This document shows positions 9,508-20,000 of a DNA stretch of 64,000 bases, one piece after another (position 1 is the first letter of the stretch; each line of letters opens with the position of its first letter). Below the pieces are notes generated by a model. That model saw only the letters and a program-made list of their open reading frames with translations, ran no database searches and was not told the origin of the DNA. The position numbers were made by a program, and so were the translations under genes. The stretch comes from Pulveribacter suum (GTDB lineage: Bacteria; Pseudomonadota; Gammaproteobacteria; Burkholderiales; Burkholderiaceae_C), in assembly GCF_003013695.1 (NCBI RefSeq), contig NZ_CP027792.1, forward strand, positions 620,001 through 684,000, written 5' to 3'.

Positions 9508-12279
9508 ATGCCCTTGTTTCCTGCCCAGGCGCTGCCCCATCCCCTGTCGCTGCACTCGCGCTTTTGCCAGCGGCTGGAGCGCCGCTACGAGGCGCTGCTG
9601 CCCCTCTTGCCCCCGGGCGTGCCCACCCAAGAGACCATGGGCGCCACTTGCGACGCGCTGCTGGCCCGCGGCCACGATCTGGGCGCGGCCCTGCGCATCC
9701 TGCGCCAGCTGGTCATGCACCGGCTGGTGGTGCTGGACTGCGACCGGGGCGCCCCGCTGGCGGACATCACCACCCCCATGACCGGCCTGGCCGAGCTGGC
9801 CCTGGACCGGGCCAGCCGCCACGCCTGCGCCCAGCTCACGGCGCTGCACGGCGCGCCGCGCACCTGCGACGGCGGCGAGGCGGCGCTGTGGGTCATCGGC
9901 ATGGGCAAGCTGGGGGCGCGCGAGCTCAACGTCTCCAGCGACATCGACCTGGTCTATGTGTATGAATGCGACGGCGAGACCGAGGGCATCGAGGGCGGGC
10001 GCGGCAAGCTGTCGCACCACGAATACTTCGCCCGCGCCGCCCGCGCCCTGTACGCCCTGGTGGGCGAGGCCACCGAGCACGGCTTCGTCTTTCGCGTGGA
10101 CCTGGCCCTGCGCCCCAACGGCAATTCCGGCCCGCCCGTGTGCTCGCTGGCCGCGCTGGAGGAATACCTGCTGCTGCACGGGCGCGAGTGGGAGCGCTTT
10201 GCCTGGCTGAAAAGCCGCGTGGTGGCGCCGCGCGCCGCCGTCGCCTCGCCGGGCGTGCAGGCCCTGCGCGAGGTCGTGCTGCCCTTCGTCTTTCGCCGCT
10301 ACCTGGACTACGGCGTGTTCGACGCCCTGCGCGTGCTGCACCGGCAGATCCGCGAGCACGCGCAGCGCCGCGCCAGCGGCCACCCCGAGCGCGCCAACGA
10401 CGTGAAGCTCTCGCGCGGCGGCATCCGCGAGCTGGAATTCACCGTGCAGCTGTTGCAGGTGGTGCGCGGCGGGCAGTTCCCCGAGCTGCGCCGCCGCCCC
10501 ACGCTCGAGGCCCTGCAGCGCCTGGCCCGCGCCGGGCTCATGCCGCAGGAGACGGCCGACCAGCTGGCCGCCGCCTACACCTTCTTGCGCCGGGTCGAGC
10601 ACCGCATCCAGTACCTGGACGACCAGCAGACCCACGTGCTGCCCACCCGCGACGATGACCTGGCCTGGATCGCCGCCACCCTGGGCCTGGGTTGCTGCGA
10701 ATTTCTGCGCGAGCTCGACGGCCACCGCGAACTGGTGGCGCAGGAGTTCGATCGCCTGCTGGGCGGCCCCGAGAAAAAGCACTGCAGCGGCGGTGCCTGC
10801 CCCGGCCCGCGCGCCGCCGGCAACGGCGTGGCTGCCGCGCCCGACCTGGAGGCCCTGGCCGCGCAGCTGCCACCGGCGCTGGCCGGCCGTGTGCAGGGCT
10901 GGCGCACCCACCCGCGCGTGCAGGGCCTGCGCGAGCAGGCGCGCGCGCGCCTGGTGCGTGTGGTGCAGCGCACCGGCCAGTGGCTGGCCGAAGGGTTGGT
11001 GAGCGAGGACGCCGCCGTGCGCCTGCTGGACTGGCTGGAGCCGCTGCTGCGCCGCGACAGCTACCTGGCCCTCTTGCTGGAGCGCCCGGCCGTGCACGAG
11101 CACCTGTTGCACCTGCTGGGCGCGGCGCGCTGGCCGGCGCGCTACATGATGCTGCACCCCGGCGTGATCGACGAGCTGGCCGGCGGCGCCATCCTCAGCG
11201 AACGCTTCGTGCCCGAGGACTTCGAGCGCGAGTTGCAGCTGCGCCTGGCCGCCCTGCAATCGACCGGCGAGGACGACGACGAGAACCTGCTGGACCTGCT
11301 GCGCCGCGCCCACCACGCCGAGGTCTTTCGCACCCTGGCGCGCGACGTGGAAGGACGCATCACCGTGGAGCAGGTGGCCGACGACCTGTCGCTGCTGGCC
11401 GACAGCGTGCTGCGCGTGACCAGCCGCTGGTGCTGGCAGCGCCTGAAGAGCCGCCACCGGGACGACCCGCAGCTGGCCATCATCGGCTACGGCAAGCTGG
11501 GCGGCAAGGAGCTGGGCTACGGCAGCGACCTGGACATCGTCTTCGTCTTCGACGACGAGGATGAGCGAGCCCCCGAGGTGTATGCCGCCTTCGTGCGCAA
11601 GCTGATCAACTGGCTGGCCGTCAAGACCAGCGAGGGCGACCTGTTCGAGATCGACACCGAGCTGCGCCCCAACGGCAATTCGGGCCTGCTGGTCACCAGC
11701 TTCGCCGCCTACGCCGACTACCAGTGCCAGCGCGGCAGCAACACCGCCTGGACCTGGGAGCACCAGGCCATGACGCGCGCGCGCTGCGTGCTGGGCGCGC
11801 CGGGCCTGGGCGAGCGCTTCGACGCCGTGCGCCAGGCCGTCATCACCGCGCCGCGCGATCTGAAAGCCCTGGGCGACGAAATCACCGCCATGCGCGCGCG
11901 CCTGCGCGCCGCGCACCCCGCGCTACCCGACTGGTTCGAAGTCAAGCACAGCGCCGGCGGCATGCTGGATGCCGAATTTGCTGTGCAGTATCTGGTGCTG
12001 GCGCACTCGCGCGAGCACCTCGGCCTGCAGGACAACAAGGGCAACATCGCCCTGCTGTTGCGCGCCGAGGCCGCCGGCCTGCTGCCCGCCGGCGTGGGCG
12101 CCGCTGCCGCCAACGCCTACCGCACGCTGCGCCAGGTGCAGCACCGCGCGCGGCTGAACGAAGAGCCCACGCGCGTGCCCGCAGGCGAGCTGGCAACCGA
12201 GCGCGCGGCCGTGCAGGCGCTGTGGCAGGCGGTGTTCGGCTATAGCGCCGCTTCCATTTCGATAGCTGTTAGCACTTGA
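9508..12279 (+). CDS. glnE: Bifunctional glutamine synthetase adenylyltransferase/adenylyl-removing enzyme
   Basis: GlnE adds AMP to and removes it from glutamine synthetase under control of PII proteins, linking nitrogen status to GlnA activity. The 923-residue protein has the two expected nucleotidyltransferase domains: the adenylyl-removing half (GMGKLGARELNVSSDIDLVY, near residues 130-150) and the adenylyl-transferase half (GYGKLGGKELGYGSDLDIV, near 660). The RNGNSGLL-like LRPNGNSG motif appears in both halves. The final residues (SAASISIAVST) and the stop codon are encoded by a copy of the interspersed repeat described separately, so the natural C-terminus has been replaced or extended. 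Confidence 0.96.
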   Translation: MPLFPAQALPHPLSLHSRFCQRLERRYEALLPLLPPGVPTQETMGATCDALLARGHDLGAALRILRQLVMHRLVVLDCDRGAPLADITTPMTGLAELALDRASRHACAQLTALHGAPRTCDGGEAALWVIGMGKLGARELNVSSDIDLVYVYECDGETEGIEGGRGKLSHHEYFARAARALYALVGEATEHGFVFRVDLALRPNGNSGPPVCSLAALEEYLLLHGREWERFAWLKSRVVAPRAAVASPGVQALREVVLPFVFRRYLDYGVFDALRVLHRQIREHAQRRASGHPERANDVKLSRGGIRELEFTVQLLQVVRGGQFPELRRRPTLEALQRLARAGLMPQETADQLAAAYTFLRRVEHRIQYLDDQQTHVLPTRDDDLAWIAATLGLGCCEFLRELDGHRELVAQEFDRLLGGPEKKHCSGGACPGPRAAGNGVAAAPDLEALAAQLPPALAGRVQGWRTHPRVQGLREQARARLVRVVQRTGQWLAEGLVSEDAAVRLLDWLEPLLRRDSYLALLLERPAVHEHLLHLLGAARWPARYMMLHPGVIDELAGGAILSERFVPEDFERELQLRLAALQSTGEDDDENLLDLLRRAHHAEVFRTLARDVEGRITVEQVADDLSLLADSVLRVTSRWCWQRLKSRHRDDPQLAIIGYGKLGGKELGYGSDLDIVFVFDDEDERAPEVYAAFVRKLINWLAVKTSEGDLFEIDTELRPNGNSGLLVTSFAAYADYQCQRGSNTAWTWEHQAMTRARCVLGAPGLGERFDAVRQAVITAPRDLKALGDEITAMRARLRAAHPALPDWFEVKHSAGGMLDAEFAVQYLVLAHSREHLGLQDNKGNIALLLRAEAAGLLPAGVGAAAANAYRTLRQVQHRARLNEEPTRVPAGELATERAAVQALWQAVFGYSAASISIAVST

Positions 12280-12300
12280 CCGGTGGGCGTTAGGGTCTGA
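12252..12300 (-). repeat. Interspersed ~55-bp repeat, copy A1
   Basis: Degenerate copy of the Comamonadaceae-type repeat (core GCGCTGGCAGCTATC on the minus strand). It overlaps the last codons of glnE and supplies its stop codon. Confidence 0.6.
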
Positions 12301-12445
12301 TTTGACCAGTCTCCCTCCGCCCAGCCGCACCTTGACCGCAGCCGCTGGCTCACCTATCATTGCGAGCAATACGCCCGACGCCTCTGCACTTTCGTGTACG
12401 CGTCGGTTTTCATTTGTGCGCTCCAATGCACAACCGTGGATGCCA

Positions 12446-13444
12446 TCACGGCTGCGGCCATAGCCCCCATTCTTCCCAGCCTTCATCCGCTCCCAGGTCG
12501 GCTGGCGAAAACCACTGATGCGCATCCTCTGGGAAGTCGTTGGCCAGCAAGGCCTTGAAGCGTTGGCCCCAGCTCGAATTCGGGCAGATCACGCGCAGCA
12601 GCTGCTGCATCAGGCAGAAGTAGAAAAAAGGCTTGGCGTTGTCCACTTGGGCAGGCCATTTTGCAGGGGGCGCCGAGCGCTCCAACACGTTGATGTTCCA
12701 CAGCCGGCTGTGGTGCGCCGATACGTTGCGGATGAAATTCAGGCTGCGCAGCCACTGGGCGAAGGCCTGGCCCGACGGCGCTCCGTACAGGCCGGCAATG
12801 GTTTGCTGGTCGGCGTGCTGCATGCCGGCGAAGAGCTTGGACAGCAGGCCGAAATCCCACACTTCGATGGCAGCCCATACTGGCAGGGCGCCATATTGCT
12901 GCTGGTGGTGCGCCACGAAGGGCTCCTTGCGCGCCCGCTTCAGCATGACCTGGTATTTGGACAACCAGACTTGGTGCTGCGTCTTGCCGGCATCCGGCCC
13001 TCTGGGGATCGGCTTCTTGGTGAAATTGCCGTGCAGGCACGCGGGATTCTCATGCGCACGCGGATCGCGCCGGCCCAGCAGATGCGCCACGTCCACGCGC
13101 ACCGCCATTTCGATGCGCTCCAGCGCATCCAGGGCCAGCAGCCGCAGCTTCTTGTCGAACACGTACAGGCGCACCACGTCCTCGAAGCGGCTACCCGGCG
13201 CGAAGCTGTCCAGCCGCACCGCCTGGCCCTGCGCCGTGGAGGCGACCGGGTCGATGGCGCGCAAGGGATACCAGTAGCCGCTCAGCCGGTAGTAGCCCAG
13301 GCGCTCCAGATAGTCGAGCGCGGCGGTTGCGTCGTCCACTTGCAGGCCGCGGTCCCGGAGCTGCTGCAGCTGGTCTGCCAAGGAACGCCAGGGCTTGAGC
13401 GGCTTCGGCGTCTCTGCGTCTCCCGGGGATTTGCGCTGGTCCAT
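12446..13444 (-). CDS. Abi family (Abi_2, AbiD/AbiF-like) HEPN protein
   Basis: The 332-residue protein matches the Abi_2 family of abortive-infection proteins. The N-terminal part has the family signature YLERLGYYRLSGYWYPLR. The C-terminal half carries FIRNVSAHHSRLWN, an R-x4-H motif typical of HEPN ribonucleases. In characterised members, activation on phage infection leads to RNA cleavage or growth arrest. It stands alone between glnE and a TetR gene and is transcribed toward glnE, with no partner gene. Some genes of this family have been described with a conserved upstream RNA motif; the 200-bp upstream region here should be checked for one. Family assignment is firm; activity is inferred. 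Confidence 0.85.
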   Translation of the reverse strand: MDQRKSPGDAETPKPLKPWRSLADQLQQLRDRGLQVDDATAALDYLERLGYYRLSGYWYPLRAIDPVASTAQGQAVRLDSFAPGSRFEDVVRLYVFDKKLRLLALDALERIEMAVRVDVAHLLGRRDPRAHENPACLHGNFTKKPIPRGPDAGKTQHQVWLSKYQVMLKRARKEPFVAHHQQQYGALPVWAAIEVWDFGLLSKLFAGMQHADQQTIAGLYGAPSGQAFAQWLRSLNFIRNVSAHHSRLWNINVLERSAPPAKWPAQVDNAKPFFYFCLMQQLLRVICPNSSWGQRFKALLANDFPEDAHQWFSPADLGADEGWEEWGLWPQP

Positions 13445-13608
13445 GTCGTGGTGCAGGGGTTCTGAGTGGCGTGAAGGCCCGGGCCTGCCTGCAAGAGAGA
13501 GGGCGAACAGGGCGGGCGGTAAAGCCGGCTTACTGTATGCGAGTGCAGCAGGATGCCCGGCCGCAGCGCACCACGGCGATCCTTACATACGTGACAAATG
13601 TACATATG

Positions 13609-13630
13609 GATTCAAACAAACGTTTGATTC
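13609..13630. promoter_or_regulatory. Palindromic operator upstream of the TetR/efflux operon
   Basis: GATTCAAAC-N4-GTTTGATTC is a 9-bp inverted repeat with one mismatch, ending 20 bp before the TetR start codon. Position and symmetry fit an autoregulatory TetR operator. The inner CAAAC-N4-GTTTG resembles sites of PsrA-type TetR regulators, which is suggestive only. Confidence 0.65.
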
Positions 13631-13650
13631 ATGTGCTGTAATGCCCAGCC

Positions 13651-14367
13651 ATGACTGCCGCGCCTTTCCTGCCTGCCGACCCCGGCGGCCCCGATGCCGG
13701 GCCGGCGCCCGCGCGCACGCGGCTGCTGATGGCGGCGCTCAAGCTGTTTGCCGAGCACGGCTTTGCCAAGACCTCCATCCGTGCCATCGCCGCCGAGGCG
13801 CAGACCAACGTGGCGGCGGTGAGCTACTACTTCGGCGACAAGGCTGCGCTGTACGCCGCGCTGTTTTCCGATGCTTGTGGCTCGCTGGCCGATCTGGTGC
13901 CCGACTTCACCCGGCCCGGGCTGCCGCTGCGCCGGGCGCTGCACTGCTTTTTCCAGGGGTCGCTGGCGCCGCTGCACCACGGCGAGATGGCGCGCCAGAT
14001 GGTGCGGCTGCACATCCGCGAGATGCTCGAACCCAGCGAGCAGTGGGAGCGCGAGCTGGAACGCGACGTGCGCGGCCCCAACGAAGCCATGGCGCGCCTG
14101 CTGTGCCGCCACCTGGGCCTGGCCCAGCCCGACGACGACATGCACCGCCTGGCCCTCACCATCACGGGCCTGGCCTTCCAGCTGTGGAGCCACCAGGAGG
14201 TGGTGGCCGCCATGCAGCCGCAGCTGCTGGCTTCTCCCCAGGCGGTGGACCTGTGGGCCGAGCGCCTGACCGACTACGCCGTGGCCATGGTGGCCGCCGA
14301 GCGTCGCCGCCGCGCGCGCGCGGCCTCCTCTTTCGCAACCGACACCGACCCCCCGCCCGTCCCATGA
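13651..14367 (+). CDS. TetR/AcrR family repressor of the RND efflux operon
   Basis: The 238-residue regulator has an N-terminal TetR helix-turn-helix (RTRLLMAALKLFAEHGFAKT, then SIRAIAAEAQTNVAAVSYYF) and a C-terminal ligand-binding domain of the CerR/DUF1956 type. Its stop codon overlaps the start of the outer-membrane factor gene (ATGA), and a near-perfect palindrome lies 20 bp upstream, so it most likely represses itself and the three efflux genes behind it. The inducer is unknown. A long Pro/Ala-rich N-terminal extension precedes the HTH. Confidence 0.92.
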   Translation: MTAAPFLPADPGGPDAGPAPARTRLLMAALKLFAEHGFAKTSIRAIAAEAQTNVAAVSYYFGDKAALYAALFSDACGSLADLVPDFTRPGLPLRRALHCFFQGSLAPLHHGEMARQMVRLHIREMLEPSEQWERELERDVRGPNEAMARLLCRHLGLAQPDDDMHRLALTITGLAFQLWSHQEVVAAMQPQLLASPQAVDLWAERLTDYAVAMVAAERRRRARAASSFATDTDPPPVP

Positions 14368-15794
14368 AGCTGCCCTTGCCGCTCGCGCGCCGCGCCGCCG
14401 TGCTTGTCCTGCCCCTGCTGCTTGCGGCCTGCGCTGCGCCGCGCCCGCCAGCGCAGGTGTCCGCCCCCGTGCCTACCGGCTGGACCGCGCCGCTGCCCCA
14501 TGGCGGCAGCGCCCGCCAGCTGGCGCAGTGGTGGGACGCCAGCCTGCACGACGCGCTGCTGACCGGCCTGATCGCCGACGCCCAGGCCTTAAGCCCCGAT
14601 GTCGCCCAGGCCGCCAGCCAGCTGGCGCAGGTGCGCGCCCAGCAGGTGGCGGCGCGCTCGGCGCTGCTGCCGGGCGTGGACGGCCAGGCCAGCGCCAGCC
14701 GCGGCTTCAACCAGCAGACGGGCGGCCTGGCCACCACCGCGCAGGCGGCCGTGCAGGCCGGCTGGGAGATCGACCTGTTCGGCGGCAACGCCGCGCAGCT
14801 GGCCGCGCAGGGCGAGCGCGTCGATGCGTTGGGTGCCCAGTGGCACGAGGCGCGCGTATCGGTCGCCGCCGAGGTGGCGCAGCAATACGCCGCCTGGCAG
14901 TACTGCATGCGCCAGCTGGCGGTGGCTGAAGGAGATGCGCGCTCGCGCGGCGAGACGGCGCGCCTGTCCGGCGAGAGCGAGCGCGCCGGCTTCACCGCCC
15001 CCGCCACCGCCGCGCTGGCCACGGCCAGCCACGCCGACGCCCTGGCGCGCGCGGCCCAGCAGCGGCTGCAGTGCGACGTCGGCGTGAAGACGCTGGTGGC
15101 GCTGACCGGGCGCGATGAAGCCCTGCTGCGCACGCAGCTGGCCGCCGCGCCGGCGCTCAAGCCCGAAGGCGAGCTGTTCGCCATCGACGCGCTGCCGGCG
15201 CAGGTGCTGGCCCAGCGCCCGGACGTCTATGCCGCCGAACGCGAAGTCGCCGCCGCCAGTGCCGAAGTCGGCGCCGCCCAGGCCGACCGCTACCCGCGCC
15301 TGCAGTTGACGGGCAACATCGGCCGCGGCTGGGTGAAGACGGGCCAGGGCAGCGTGGCCAGCAACACCTGGTCCATCGGCCCGGTGGCGCTCACGCTGCC
15401 GATCTTCGACGCCGGCCGGCGCGCCGCGCAGGTGGACGCCGCGCAGGCGCGCTACGAAGCGGCGGCCAGCCGCTACCGGGGCGCCGCGCGCCAGGCGGTG
15501 GCCGAGGTCGAGCAGGCGCTGGCGCGGCTGGCCAGCACGGCCGCGCGCAGCAGCGACGCCGGCCGCGCCGCGGCCGGCTACCGCCAGTCGTTCGAGGCCA
15601 CGCAGGCGCGCTGGCAGGCGGGCCTGGCCAGCCTGGTCGAGCTGGAGGACGCGCGGCGCCTGCAGCTGGCCTCCGAGACCGCGCTGGTCGCGCTGGAGCA
15701 AGAGCGCATGGCCGCCTGGATCGCGCTGTACCGCGCCGCCGGCGGCGGCTGGAGCCGGGGCGAACCGGGCCCGGCGCCCGTCAGCGTGTCGTAG
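14364..15794 (+). CDS. NodT-family outer-membrane efflux lipoprotein (TolC-like)
   Basis: The 476-residue outer-membrane factor forms the exit duct of the RND pump. A lipoprotein signal peptide ends in LLAAC with Cys23. Two repeated coiled-coil OEP domains follow, including the family-typical AAEREVAAASAEVGAAQADR and YPRLQLTGNIG regions and the LPIFDAGRR loop. It overlaps the TetR gene by 4 nt. Unusually the outer-membrane gene comes first, before adaptor and pump. An interspersed repeat copy separates it from the adaptor gene. Confidence 0.93.
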   Translation: MKLPLPLARRAAVLVLPLLLAACAAPRPPAQVSAPVPTGWTAPLPHGGSARQLAQWWDASLHDALLTGLIADAQALSPDVAQAASQLAQVRAQQVAARSALLPGVDGQASASRGFNQQTGGLATTAQAAVQAGWEIDLFGGNAAQLAAQGERVDALGAQWHEARVSVAAEVAQQYAAWQYCMRQLAVAEGDARSRGETARLSGESERAGFTAPATAALATASHADALARAAQQRLQCDVGVKTLVALTGRDEALLRTQLAAAPALKPEGELFAIDALPAQVLAQRPDVYAAEREVAAASAEVGAAQADRYPRLQLTGNIGRGWVKTGQGSVASNTWSIGPVALTLPIFDAGRRAAQVDAAQARYEAAASRYRGAARQAVAEVEQALARLASTAARSSDAGRAAAGYRQSFEATQARWQAGLASLVELEDARRLQLASETALVALEQERMAAWIALYRAAGGGWSRGEPGPAPVSVS

Positions 15795-15810
15795 TCCACC
15801 ATCGAACTAC

Positions 15811-15856
15811 TGTTTTGATAGCTGCTCGCGCTTACCTGGCAAGCGTTAGAGCCACA
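15811..15856 (-). repeat. Interspersed ~55-bp repeat, copy A2
   Basis: Repeat copy between the outer-membrane factor and adaptor genes, with AAGCGCGAGCAGCTATCAAAA on the minus strand. It occupies most of the 88-bp intergenic space. Confidence 0.75.
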
Positions 15857-15882
15857 CTTCACCCTCAACCCACCGCACACCC

Positions 15883-17046
15883 ATGCAGCGCCTGAAACCC
15901 CTTCACTCCCTGATCGCCTTGGCCGTGCTCGCCCTGCTGGCGGGTGGCGGTGCCCTGCTGGCTGCCGGCAGCTCGCGCGCCGACACGGCGCCGGCCGCGG
16001 CCGCCGCGCCGCGCCCGGCGCTCACCGTCACCGTGGTGCAGCCGCAGCAGGGCCAGGTGGCCGAGCGGCTGTCGGCCAACGGCAGCGTCGCCGCCTGGCA
16101 GGAGGCAAGCATCGGCTCCGAGGCCAACGGCCTGCGCCTGACCGAGGTGCGCGTGAACGTGGGCGACACGGTGCGCGCCGGCCAGGTGCTGGCCACCTTC
16201 GCGCCCGAGAGCGTGCAGGCCGAGGCTGCCCAGGCGCGCGCCAGTGTGCTGGAGGCGCGCGCGGCCGCCGCCGAGGCGCAGGCCAACGCCGAGCGGGCCA
16301 GGACTTTGATCCAGTCCGGCGCTTTGAGCCAGCAGCAGATCCAGCAATATTCAACCGCCGCGCAGACCGCGCAGGCGCGCGTGGAGGCCGCGCAGGCCAT
16401 GCTCGACGTGCAGCAGCTGCGCCTGAAGCACACCCAGGTGCTGGCGCCCGACAGCGGCGTGATCTCGGCGCGCACGGCCACCGTGGGCGCCGTGGTCGGC
16501 GCCGGCACCGAGCTGTTTCGCATGGTGCGCCGCGGCCGGCTGGAGTGGCGCGCCGAAGTCGGCGCGGCCGACCTGCCGCGCATCCGCGCCGGCATGGCGG
16601 CGCAGGTCACCGCCGCCAGCGGCGCCGAGGTGGCCGGCACGGTGCGCATGGTGGCGCCCACGGTGGACCCGCAAACGCGCAACGCCATCGTCTATGTGGA
16701 CCTGCCCCAGCACCCCGATGTGCGCGCCGGCATGTACGCGCGCGGCGACTTCCTGCTGGGCCAGCGCCAGGGGCTGACGGTGCCGCTGTCGGCCCTGGTG
16801 GTGCGCGACGGTTTCTCCAGCGTCTTCGAGGTGGGCGAGGGCGGCCGCGTGGCCATGCGCCGGGTGCGCACCGGCGAGCGCGCGGGCGCGCGGGTGGAGA
16901 TCCTGGAGGGCCTGGCGCCCGGTGCGCGCATCGTGCAGCAGGGCGGCGCCTTCCTGAACGACGGCGATGTGGTGCGGGTGACGGAGCAATCCGAGCCAAA
17001 AACGGCTCCAGCGCCCGCCGCACAAGCGCCGGCAGCTACCAAATAA
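15883..17046 (+). CDS. RND efflux periplasmic adaptor (membrane fusion protein)
   Basis: The 387-residue adaptor links the inner-membrane pump to the outer-membrane factor. An N-terminal signal/anchor segment (~10-29) is followed by the biotinyl-lipoyl half motif (GLRLTEVRVNVGDTVRAGQV), an alpha-helical hairpin rich in Ala/Gln/Glu (~105-170), the second lipoyl half (LAPDSGVISARTATVGAVV), and beta-barrel and membrane-proximal domains. The last ~15 residues are encoded by an interspersed repeat copy, so the tail is probably not conserved. The pump gene follows after 9 bp. Confidence 0.94.
   Translation: MQRLKPLHSLIALAVLALLAGGGALLAAGSSRADTAPAAAAAPRPALTVTVVQPQQGQVAERLSANGSVAAWQEASIGSEANGLRLTEVRVNVGDTVRAGQVLATFAPESVQAEAAQARASVLEARAAAAEAQANAERARTLIQSGALSQQQIQQYSTAAQTAQARVEAAQAMLDVQQLRLKHTQVLAPDSGVISARTATVGAVVGAGTELFRMVRRGRLEWRAEVGAADLPRIRAGMAAQVTAASGAEVAGTVRMVAPTVDPQTRNAIVYVDLPQHPDVRAGMYARGDFLLGQRQGLTVPLSALVVRDGFSSVFEVGEGGRVAMRRVRTGERAGARVEILEGLAPGARIVQQGGAFLNDGDVVRVTEQSEPKTAPAPAAQAPAATK
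16993..17040 (+). repeat. Interspersed ~55-bp repeat, copy A3 (inside adaptor gene)
   Basis: Contains CAAGCGCCGGCAGCTACCAAA preceded by the usual AAAACGGCTCCAGCGCCCG. It encodes the last residues of the adaptor protein up to its stop codon. Confidence 0.75.
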
Positions 17047-17055
17047 GGAGCGGCC

Positions 17056-20000
17056 ATGAATCTCTCAGCCTGGTCGATCCGCAACCCCATCCCCGCGGCG
17101 ATGCTGTTCGTGCTGCTCACGCTGGGCGGCCTGATGGGGTTTCGCGCCATGAAGGTGCAGAACTTCCCCGACATGGACCTGCCCATCGTCATCGTCACGG
17201 CCGCGCTGCCCGGCGCGGCGCCGGGGCAGCTCGAAGCCGACGTGGCGCGCAAGATCGAGAACGCCATCGCCACCACGCAGGGCCTCAAGCACATCACTAC
17301 CACGCTGGTGGACGGCGTGGCCTCGATCGCCGCCGAGTTCCAGCTGGAGAAACCCGTGCAGGAGGCGGTCGACGACGTGCGCTCGGCCGTCTCGCGCGTG
17401 CGCTCGGACCTGCCGGCCGACCTGCGCGACCCCATCGTCACCAAGTTCGAGTTCACCTCGCAGCCGATCGCAGCGTTCGCCATCGCCTCCAGCAAGATGG
17501 ACGACGAGTCGCTGTCGTGGTTCATCGACGACACGCTGACCCGGCGCCTGCTGGCCGTGCCGGGCGTGGGCGCCATCACCCGCGTGGGCGGGGTGACGCG
17601 CGAGGTGCAGGTGCAGTTGGACCCGCTCAAGCTACAGGCGCTGGGCGCCACGGCGGCCGATGTTTCGCGCCAGCTGCGCCAGGTGCAGCAGGAGAGCGCG
17701 GGCGGGCGCGCCGAGCTGGGCGGCGCCGAGCAGCCGCTGCGCACCCTGGCCACCGTGCAGACGGCGGGCGAGCTTGCCGCATTGGACATCGCCCTGCCGG
17801 GCGGGCGCCACGTGCGCCTGGACCAGCTGGCCCGCGTCACCGATACCGTGGCCGAGCCGCGCACCGCCGCGCTGCTCGACGGCAAGGCGGTGATCGGCTT
17901 CGAGGTCACGCGCAGCCGCGGCGCCAGCGAGGTGGAGGTGGGCGCCGGCGTGCAAAAGGCGCTGGATGACCTGCGCGCCGAGCACCCGGATTTGACGCTC
18001 ACCCGCACCGTGGACTTCGTGCAGATCGCGCAGGACGAGTACGACAGCTCCATGCGCCTGTTGTACGAAGGCGCCATCCTGGCCGTGGTGGTCGTGTGGC
18101 TGTTCCTGCGCGACTGGCGCGCGACGATCGTCTCGGCCGTGGCGCTGCCGCTGTCCGTCATCCCGGCGTTCATCGGCATGTACCTGCTCGGGTTTTCCAT
18201 CAACATCATCACGCTGCTGGCGCTGTCGCTGGTGGTGGGCATCCTGGTGGATGACGCCATCGTCGAGGTGGAAAACATCGTGCGCCACCTGCGCATGGGC
18301 AAATCACCGTACCAGGCGGCCATGGAGGCGGCCGACGAGATCGGCCTGGCGGTGATCGCCACCACCTTCACGCTGATCGCGGTGTTTTTGCCCACCGCCT
18401 TCATGAGCGGCATCGCCGGGCGCTTTTTCAAGCAGTTCGGCTGGACGGCGTCGCTGGCGGTGTTCTTCTCGCTGGTGGTGGCGCGGCTGCTCACGCCCAT
18501 GATGGCGGCCTACCTCATGAAGCCGCTGGTCGGCCTGGAAAAGGAGCCGCGCTGGCTGGACACCTACATGCGCGCGTCTGCCTGGTGCATCCGCCACCGC
18601 ATCCTGACGCTGCTGGGCGCGCTGGTGTTCTTCGTCGGCTCCATTGCGCTGATCCCGCTGCTGCCCTCGGGCTTCATCCCGGCCGATGACAACGAGCAGA
18701 CCCAGGTCACGCTGGAGCTGCCGCCCGGCACGCGGCTGGAGGACACCCGCACGGTGGCGCGCATGGCGGCCGAGCGCGCGATGCAGGTAGGCCACATCGA
18801 GAGCGTCTATACGACCATCGGCGGCGGTTCGGCCGGGGCCGACCCGGCGTCCAGCAGCGCGGCCTCGGCCGACCCGCGCATCGCCACGCTCACCCTGCGC
18901 ATGGCGCCGCGCGGCGAGCGCCCGCGCAAGCAGGTCATCGAGCAAGGCCTGCGCGACGCCATGCAGGACGTGCCGGGCGTGCGCGTGAAGGTCGGCCTGG
19001 GCGGCTCCAACGACAAGTACATCCTGGCCCTGGCCAGCGAGGACCCGCAGGCGCTGGCCAGCAGCGCCCAGGCCGTCGAGCGCGAGCTGCGCACCATCGC
19101 CGGCATCGGCGGCATCAGCTCCACCGCCAGCTTGGTGCGCCCCGAGATCGCGGTGCGCCCGGACTTCGCCCGCGCCGCCGATCTGGGCGTCACCTCGCAG
19201 GCGATTGCCGAGACGCTGCGCGTGGCCACCATGGGCGACTACGAGCAGTACCTGCCCAAGCTGAACCTGGCGCAGCGCCAGATCCCCATCGTGGTGCGGC
19301 TGGATGACGCGGCGCGCGAGAACCTGGCGGTGCTCTCGCACCTCACCGTGCCCGGCAGCCGCGGCCCGGTGCGCCTGGGCGAGATCGCCACGCTGGAGCT
19401 GGCCGGCGGGCCGGCCGTCATCCGCCGCTACGACCGCTCGCGCAACGTGAACTTCGAGATCGAACTGGGCGCGAGCGGCCTGGGCGAAGTCAAGGAGGCA
19501 GTGCACAACCTGGCTGCCGTCAAGGGCCTGCCCGCCAGCGTGCGCTTGATCGACGTGGGCGACGCGGAGATGATGGGCGAGCTGTTTTCCAGCTTCGGCC
19601 TGGCCATGCTGACCGGCGTGGTCTGCATCTACATCGTGCTGGTGCTGCTGTTCAAGGACTTCCTGCAGCCGGTGACGATCCTGGCGGCGCTGCCGCTGTC
19701 GCTCGGCGGCGCCTTCGTGGCGCTGCTGCTGGCGCGCCAGAGCTTTTCCATGCCGTCGCTGATCGGGCTGATCATGCTCATGGGCATCGCCACCAAGAAC
19801 TCGATCTTGCTGGTCGAGTACGCCATCATGGCGCGGCGCGACCGCGGCATGAGCCGGCTCGATGCCCTGCTGGACGCCTGCCACAAGCGTGCGCGGCCCA
19901 TCATCATGACCACGCTGGCGATGGGCGCGGGCATGCTGCCCATCGCCTTTGGCTGGGGCGGCGCCGACATGAGCTTTCGCTCGCCCATGGCGGTAGCGGT

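Noticed and set aside
9490..11916. Long minus-strand open frame across glnE
   Set aside because: Compositional artefact of high GC; the plus strand carries both GlnE catalytic domains.
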